A stretch of 9,721 bases of DNA from Gammaproteobacteria bacterium (GTDB lineage Bacteria > Pseudomonadota > Gammaproteobacteria > Pseudomonadales > Pseudohongiellaceae): NCBI GenBank assembly GCA_016762995.1, contig JAESUT010000059.1:2680-12400 (forward strand). Direction: 5' to 3'. This document shows, one piece after another, positions 6,165-9,721 of the stretch. The notes beneath the pieces are model-generated. The model worked only from the letters and a program-made list of their open reading frames with translations. It ran no database searches and had not been told where the DNA came from. The translations under genes were made by a program, and so were the position numbers. Every line of letters begins with the position of its first letter. Within the stretch, counting starts at the first letter, position 1.

Positions 6165-7193
6165 CTAATTCAATAAGTCGTACTTGCGCAGATAGCCGCG
6201 TAGTTGGTGATAACTCAAGTTCAAAAACTCGGCGGCCTTCTTCTGATTGAATTGATTCTGCTCCATCGCTTGATTCAGCAGATTGATCTCGAACTCTTGC
6301 ACCTTGTTCTTGAAATCGAAGGAGTCCACAGCGGATAAGTCAGGGGGCAGCACACTACTCTTGCCAGCACTGCCAGCATCTTCCGTTGTTTGAGATTTCG
6401 TACTCGCTCTTAAGCGATAAGGCGATTCAAAGGGGTTGAAAACGAGCTGAGTAATATGGCCGCTGCCGTTTTGATAAACAGCTCGCTCGATTACATTTTT
6501 CAATTCTCGAATATTTCCAGGCCAGGAGTATTTGCTAAGCGCCTTCTCTACCTTGTCGGAAAATCCAGCGAAGAACTCTCCGCCGATTTCTTTTACCATG
6601 CCTACTGCAAAATATTCCGCGAGGATCAAAATATCTTCTGCGCGCTCTCGCAGCGGAGGCAAAGTCACGACATCAAATGCGAGCCTATCCAATAGATCTT
6701 CTCGAAATCGGCCCTGACTCGCTAAGGCAGGAAGATCTTCGTTCGTTGCCCCTACGATTCTTACGTCCACGTTAAGTGTCTCATTGCCACCGAGTCTTTC
6801 GAATTCACCGTATTCTATGACGCGAAGTATTTTTTCCTGAACAGGCATCGCCATATTCGCGAGCTCATCCATGAACAGAGTGCCGCCGTGAGCACGCTCA
6901 AAAAAACCCTTTCTCTGCTTGATCGCGCCGGTAAATGCGCCAGCCTCATGACCGAATAGCTGAGCCTCCAATAAGGTATCACTCATCGCTGCACAGTTAA
7001 TCTTAAGAAAGGTTTGCTCCCAACGCTGGGAAAGGTAATGTAGTCGCGCAGCAACTAGTTCCTTGCCAGTGCCACGCTCACCGACGAAAAGAACCGGCTT
7101 ATTCAGCGGTGCCACATGGGAGATATGCTCCTGCATTTCGAGGAAACTGGCAGACTCGCCAATCATCCTTGGGGCTGATTTCTGTTGAGGCAT
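6165..7193 (-). CDS. pspF: PspF, sigma-54-dependent activator of the phage-shock operon
   Basis: A 342-residue enhancer-binding protein made of an AAA+ domain and a DNA-binding domain with no regulatory receiver domain, which is the PspF architecture. Visible are Walker A GERGTGKE (38-45), the sigma-54-contacting GAFTGA loop (85-90), Walker B GGTLFMDE (103-110), arginine-finger residues R164 and R170 in RFREDLLDR, and sensor II WPGNIRELKN (224-233). The C-terminal Fis-type helix-turn-helix is at about 315-338 (QKKAAEFLNLSYHQLRGYLRK). The start GESASFLEMQEHISHVAPLNKP region aligns closely with E. coli PspF. PspF hydrolyses ATP to open sigma-54 promoters and is held inactive by PspA. A low-complexity linker at 262-285 joins the domains. 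No good ribosome-binding site precedes the ATG (TACAATTATT). Divergent from pspABC. Confidence 0.95.
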   Translation of the reverse strand: MPQQKSAPRMIGESASFLEMQEHISHVAPLNKPVLFVGERGTGKELVAARLHYLSQRWEQTFLKINCAAMSDTLLEAQLFGHEAGAFTGAIKQRKGFFERAHGGTLFMDELANMAMPVQEKILRVIEYGEFERLGGNETLNVDVRIVGATNEDLPALASQGRFREDLLDRLAFDVVTLPPLRERAEDILILAEYFAVGMVKEIGGEFFAGFSDKVEKALSKYSWPGNIRELKNVIERAVYQNGSGHITQLVFNPFESPYRLRASTKSQTTEDAGSAGKSSVLPPDLSAVDSFDFKNKVQEFEINLLNQAMEQNQFNQKKAAEFLNLSYHQLRGYLRKYDLLN

Positions 7194-7242
7194 AATAATT
7201 GTATTTATATCAACTAGTTACAAAATAACATCTGCCCTTTCA

Positions 7243-7384
7243 CCAACCTTAGTTGGCCTGACTACATCAGTGGGGGCTAAACGCGATATGAGTAGTGAAA
7301 ATTACCACTAGTTAAGTTATTTAGCTATCTCGGACACTACTTGAAAACATCACTAGAATTAAGCTCTTTATTATCAAAGACCTA
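7243..7384 (+). promoter_or_regulatory. Candidate PspF enhancer sites and IHF site upstream of pspA
   Basis: Between pspF and the pspA promoter lie several short repeats: CCAAC-N4-GTTGG at 7243-7256, TAGTG-N8-CACTA at 7293-7310, and two more CACTA copies at 7335-7339 and 7351-7355. The 7293-7310 dyad is centred about 125 bases before the expected pspA start, in the range where E. coli PspF enhancer sites lie. TATCAAAGACCTA at 7372-7384 differs at one position from the IHF consensus WATCAANNNNTTR and lies between these repeats and the promoter, as expected for a bend that brings PspF to the polymerase. Which repeats PspF actually uses is not certain. Confidence 0.45.
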
Positions 7385-7398
7385 TAGAGAGACAATTG

Positions 7399-7415
7399 TT
7401 GGCACGCTATCTGCT
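7399..7415 (+). promoter_or_regulatory. Sigma-54 (-24/-12) promoter of pspABC
   Basis: TTGGCACGCTATCTGCT matches the sigma-54 consensus TGGCACG-N4-TTGCW with one mismatch in the -12 element. The invariant GG (7401-7402) and GC (7413-7414) are ten bases apart as required. It lies 64 bases before the pspA start, on the same strand, and faces away from pspF. This implies that pspABC transcription needs RpoN and PspF. Confidence 0.93.
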
Positions 7416-7478
7416 AATTAGTAACTAAGCCAGCCTTTTGCATGGCACTAGAGACTAACGGTAGTCGAGGTAAACGTA

Positions 7479-8138
7479 ATGAGTATATTTAATAGACTGT
7501 CCGACATTATCAATTCCAACATCAGCTCTTTGTTGGATAAGGCGGAGAATCCGGAAAAGATGATTCGCATGGTAATCCAAGAAATGGAAGAGACATTGGT
7601 TGAGGTGCGCAGCGGCACAGCCAAGGTTATCGCCGAGAAGAAGACACTAAGCCGCCGTGCTGAGCAACTTACGAGACAGGCACAGGACTGGGAAGGCAAG
7701 GCCGAACTCGCGCTATCCAAGGGTCGAGATGACCTAGCGAAGGCTGCCCTGCTGGAGAAATCCAACATCAACTCTAGCGTTGTGATCACTGAGAGAGACC
7801 TAGCGAAGCTCGATGAGACCTTAGATAAGCTAAGCACAGAGATCGAACAGCTACAGGCGAAGCTCAACGATGCTCGAGCCCGCCAGAAGACAATTGTCAT
7901 GCGCACCACAGCAACCGAGTCCAGGCTTAGTGTTAATAGACAACTTCACAGTTATTCTATTGACAATGCCATGAGCAAATTTGAGTATTACGAAAAGAAG
8001 ATCGATCAAATGGAAGGTCAGATGGATAGCATCCACATTGAGAAACGTGGCTTGCAGAGCGAGTTCGACGAACTCGAGAAGCAAGAATCCATAGACAAAG
8101 AACTTGAAGCATTAAAAAATAAACTTAAAAATCAATAG
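7479..8138 (+). CDS. pspA: PspA, membrane-stress effector and PspF inhibitor
   Basis: A 219-residue PspA/IM30 protein, close to the 222 residues of E. coli PspA. The N-terminal amphipathic helix (MSIFNRLSDIINSNISSLLDKAE) binds membrane. ENPEKMIRMVIQEMEETLVEVRS follows, then long heptad-rich helices to the end, with FEYYEKKIDQMEGQMDS near 168-184 matching the E. coli FESFERRIDQMEAE region. PspA inhibits PspF in the cytoplasm and forms ESCRT-III-like assemblies on damaged inner membrane. The start ATG has GAGG at 7467-7470, eight bases upstream. First gene of the operon, eight bases before pspB, driven by the sigma-54 promoter above. Confidence 0.95.
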   Translation: MSIFNRLSDIINSNISSLLDKAENPEKMIRMVIQEMEETLVEVRSGTAKVIAEKKTLSRRAEQLTRQAQDWEGKAELALSKGRDDLAKAALLEKSNINSSVVITERDLAKLDETLDKLSTEIEQLQAKLNDARARQKTIVMRTTATESRLSVNRQLHSYSIDNAMSKFEYYEKKIDQMEGQMDSIHIEKRGLQSEFDELEKQESIDKELEALKNKLKNQ

Positions 8139-8146
8139 GCTTTCAG

Positions 8147-8386
8147 ATGGGTACATTTGAGTTCATTTTAGCGATAGTGGCCATGGTGTTTGGCTCCATC
8201 ACACTGTGGATATTCTTACTAAGAAAAGGAAAGCGCTCGGTGCGTATCGATGCTGATGGCAAATACAATATGGGTGAGCTATCAGCAATGGCTCAATCAC
8301 TGACAGAGCGCATCGACATACTCGAATCGATACTGGATGCAGAAGTCCCAGATTGGAGAGAACAGAATGAACGCGGACAGCAGTAG
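8147..8386 (+). CDS. pspB: PspB, inner-membrane phage-shock protein
   Basis: A 79-residue protein with one membrane helix (about residues 4-25, FEFILAIVAMVFGSITLWIFLL), then basic RKGKR and a cytoplasmic amphipathic helix (MGELSAMAQSLTERIDILESIL, about 42-63) with the leucine/isoleucine spacing of PspB. In enterobacteria PspB works with PspC at the inner membrane to release PspF from PspA under stress. It starts eight bases after pspA and overlaps the start of pspC by 20 bases, so pspABC is one transcript. Confidence 0.9.
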   Translation: MGTFEFILAIVAMVFGSITLWIFLLRKGKRSVRIDADGKYNMGELSAMAQSLTERIDILESILDAEVPDWREQNERGQQ

Positions 8387-9161
8387 ATTAAAATTAAATC
8401 GGCATGACGCACGCTGGCTTGGAGTCTGCGCAGGTATTGCCGATTGGTTGGACGTTCCGATTATTCTAGTCCGAGTAATCTTTGTAATTTGTGTAATATC
8501 CTGGCCCACTCTCATCATCGGCTATTTCCTGCTCTATTTCTGTCTCGATAAAGACATAACACCAGATAAAATGCGTAATTATTTTAAGGGCGCCAGCACC
8601 GCCGAACATTTCAAGCAATTGAATTATCGCAAGCCCATTTACAAAAACGCTCGTAATAAACGCCTCGCCGGTGTGTGTAGCGGAATCGCTGACTACTTCG
8701 AGGTAAGTGCATTTGCCGTTCGAGCAGTCACGCTTTTTTCCCTGTTCCTATTTGGCCCCTTCACCTTTTGGGCCTATGTAATCTGCATTTTCGTTTTCGA
8801 AGCAGACCCTCATGTAACGCCTACTAGCCGCCAAGCACGGAGAGCCAAGCGCAAGCAGAGAAAATTCGAGCGAAGAGCCAGAAGAAAAAACAGCAAGAGC
8901 TATGTAAACGAGGAATACACAAATTTTGCCGAAGACGTGGCGAATGAAGCCTATGCCGAGGTGACTGCAGCCTATAAGGATGCGACAGAAAATGATGCAA
9001 CTAAAGAACAGAGGGAACAGGCAGAGGAAGATTCGACTACTCAGTACACGCACGATAAATGCACAGAGATCTACAACTCTATGGAAATGCGCCTACGTGA
9101 GATTGAAGCATTCATGACCTCGAAAAGATTCCGCTTGCACTGCGAGATCAATCGTATCTAG
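8367..9161 (+). CDS. pspC: PspC with two tandem PspC domains
   Basis: A 264-residue protein, about twice the 119 residues of E. coli PspC. The first PspC domain (about 10-65) has WLGVCAGIADWLDVP and a hydrophobic helix at 35-60; the second (about 93-148) has RLAGVCSGIADYFEVS and a helix at 118-145. A strongly basic stretch (155-176, many Arg/Lys) and an acidic region (181-225) follow. The end (MEMRLREIEAFMTSKRFRLHCEI) matches the cytoplasmic tail of E. coli PspC (ETRLREMERYVTSDTF), which argues that this is the true pspC rather than an unrelated PspC-domain protein. It should sit in the inner membrane and relay stress with PspB. The start ATG has GGAGAG at 8355-8360; an in-frame ATG at 8337 lies inside pspB with no such site. 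No pspD follows. Confidence 0.9.
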   Translation: MNADSSRLKLNRHDARWLGVCAGIADWLDVPIILVRVIFVICVISWPTLIIGYFLLYFCLDKDITPDKMRNYFKGASTAEHFKQLNYRKPIYKNARNKRLAGVCSGIADYFEVSAFAVRAVTLFSLFLFGPFTFWAYVICIFVFEADPHVTPTSRQARRAKRKQRKFERRARRKNSKSYVNEEYTNFAEDVANEAYAEVTAAYKDATENDATKEQREQAEEDSTTQYTHDKCTEIYNSMEMRLREIEAFMTSKRFRLHCEINRI

Positions 9162-9202
9162 TTAGGGAGCCGCTAAAGAAGTACACTAACGCACCTAAGT
9201 TA

Positions 9203-9221
9203 GCAGCTACCTTGGAGCTGC
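9203..9221 (+). other. Hairpin between pspC and the Nudix gene
   Basis: GCAGCT (9203-9208) and AGCTGC (9216-9221) form a perfect six-base stem with loop ACCTTGG; flanking GTTA and TAAC can add pairs across a bulge. No T run follows, so it is at best a weak or Rho-assisted 3' end for the psp operon. Confidence 0.35.
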
Positions 9222-9242
9222 GATTAACGCTCGGTGCAACTC

Positions 9243-9721
9243 ATGAAATTTTGCCATCAATGTGCTGGCTCGCTCATCCTTCGCATACCAGACGGCGACG
9301 ATAAACCTCGCCACTGCTGCACCGAATGCGACACCATTTTCTATCTCAATCCTAAAAATGTCGTGGGCACCCTGCCTTTCTTCGAAAACAAAGTGCTACT
9401 CTGTAAGCGGGCTATTCAACCGCGAATCGGTAAATGGACCCTCCCTGCTGGCTACATGGAAAACGGCGAATCCAGCCTCGATGGTGCGATACGAGAAACA
9501 CGGGAAGAAGCAGGCGCTTCGGTCATCGTGAAGAGCGATAGCCTGTATACCCTGTTCAACCTACCGAAAATAAACCAGGTGTACATGTTCTTTCGAACCG
9601 AATTGGCGAATCTCGATTTCGCGGCGGGGATAGAATCACAGGAAGTTGCACTCTTTAGTGAGGCGGAGATTCCGTGGCAGGAAATCGCGTTTCCAGTAGT
9701 GAAGAGCACACTGGAACACTA
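9243..9721 (+). CDS. Nudix hydrolase with N-terminal zinc ribbon (incomplete at right edge)
   Basis: The frame is open for 159 codons to the window edge. Residues 1-38 carry a zinc ribbon, Cys4-x2-Cys7 with Cys26-x2-Cys29 and the YLNPKNV segment, as in NADH-pyrophosphatase-like Nudix proteins. The Nudix box at 70-92 reads GYMENGE, a seven-residue gap, then RETREEAGA. It fits GX5EX7REUXEEXGU with the catalytic RE..EE residues, although Thr stands where a large aliphatic residue is usual. Such enzymes hydrolyse nucleoside diphosphates linked to another group, for example ADP-ribose or NADH; the substrate is not determinable here. The ATG at 9243 has no clear ribosome-binding site; an in-frame GTG at 9234 is an alternative start. 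The last visible bases (TA) may begin a stop codon. Confidence 0.85.
   Translation, partial: MKFCHQCAGSLILRIPDGDDKPRHCCTECDTIFYLNPKNVVGTLPFFENKVLLCKRAIQPRIGKWTLPAGYMENGESSLDGAIRETREEAGASVIVKSDSLYTLFNLPKINQVYMFFRTELANLDFAAGIESQEVALFSEAEIPWQEIAFPVVKSTLEH

Noticed and set aside
7448..7909. Open frame of 153 codons on the minus strand
   Set aside because: It lies opposite pspA, is Ser/Leu/Arg-rich with no recognisable domain, and is explained by the codon pattern of the real gene.
9262..9531. Plus-strand open frame of 89 codons near the right edge
   Set aside because: It overlaps the Nudix gene in another frame; the Nudix frame carries the zinc ribbon and Nudix box, this one has no motif.

Overview
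The window looks like ordinary chromosome from a gammaproteobacterium, probably an aerobic environmental or marine one. This is inferred from protein resemblance: an OxyR with the E. coli-type cysteine pair, and a pspF/pspABC locus with the enterobacterial divergent layout and a sigma-54 promoter. By eye the GC content is about one half, coding density is high, and codon use is even. I saw no insertion sequence, phage gene, CRISPR array, tRNA or rRNA. The genus cannot be named from this evidence.

Layout. (1) Minus strand, 1-1868: oxyR, then a calcineurin-like metallophosphoesterase whose start overlaps the oxyR stop by 4 bp (ATGA), then the N-terminal end of a probable Sfp-type 4'-phosphopantetheinyl transferase running off the left edge. 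(2) Plus strand, 2045-4619, divergent from oxyR: a rubrerythrin with only the diiron domain, a GlpC/HdrD-like protein with two [4Fe-4S] motifs and two cysteine-rich (CCG) domains, and a DUF3501 protein. (3) Plus strand, 4812-6068: an exported serine hydrolase of the beta-lactamase/esterase superfamily, closed by a strong terminator that also serves the convergent pspF. (4) 6165-9161: the phage-shock (Psp) envelope-stress locus, with pspF on the minus strand and pspA-pspB-pspC on the plus strand, separated by a regulatory region with a textbook sigma-54 promoter. (5) 9243 to the right edge: a Nudix hydrolase with a zinc-ribbon N-terminus, incomplete.

How the parts may work together. PspF should activate pspABC with sigma-54 RNA polymerase under membrane stress. 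PspA normally inhibits PspF and also binds the membrane, while PspB and PspC sense and recruit. PspC here is unusual in carrying two PspC domains.

The most interesting part is the rubrerythrin / Fe-S oxidoreductase / DUF3501 set next to divergent oxyR. Rubrerythrins reduce H2O2 at a diiron site and usually receive electrons through a rubredoxin domain, which is absent here. The adjacent Fe-S protein is an obvious candidate for supplying the electrons, and OxyR for the regulator, making a possible peroxide-reduction module. I recall this three-gene set as a recurring neighbourhood in proteobacteria, but I know of no established function for DUF3501. The electron-transfer proposal is inference from domain content and gene order.
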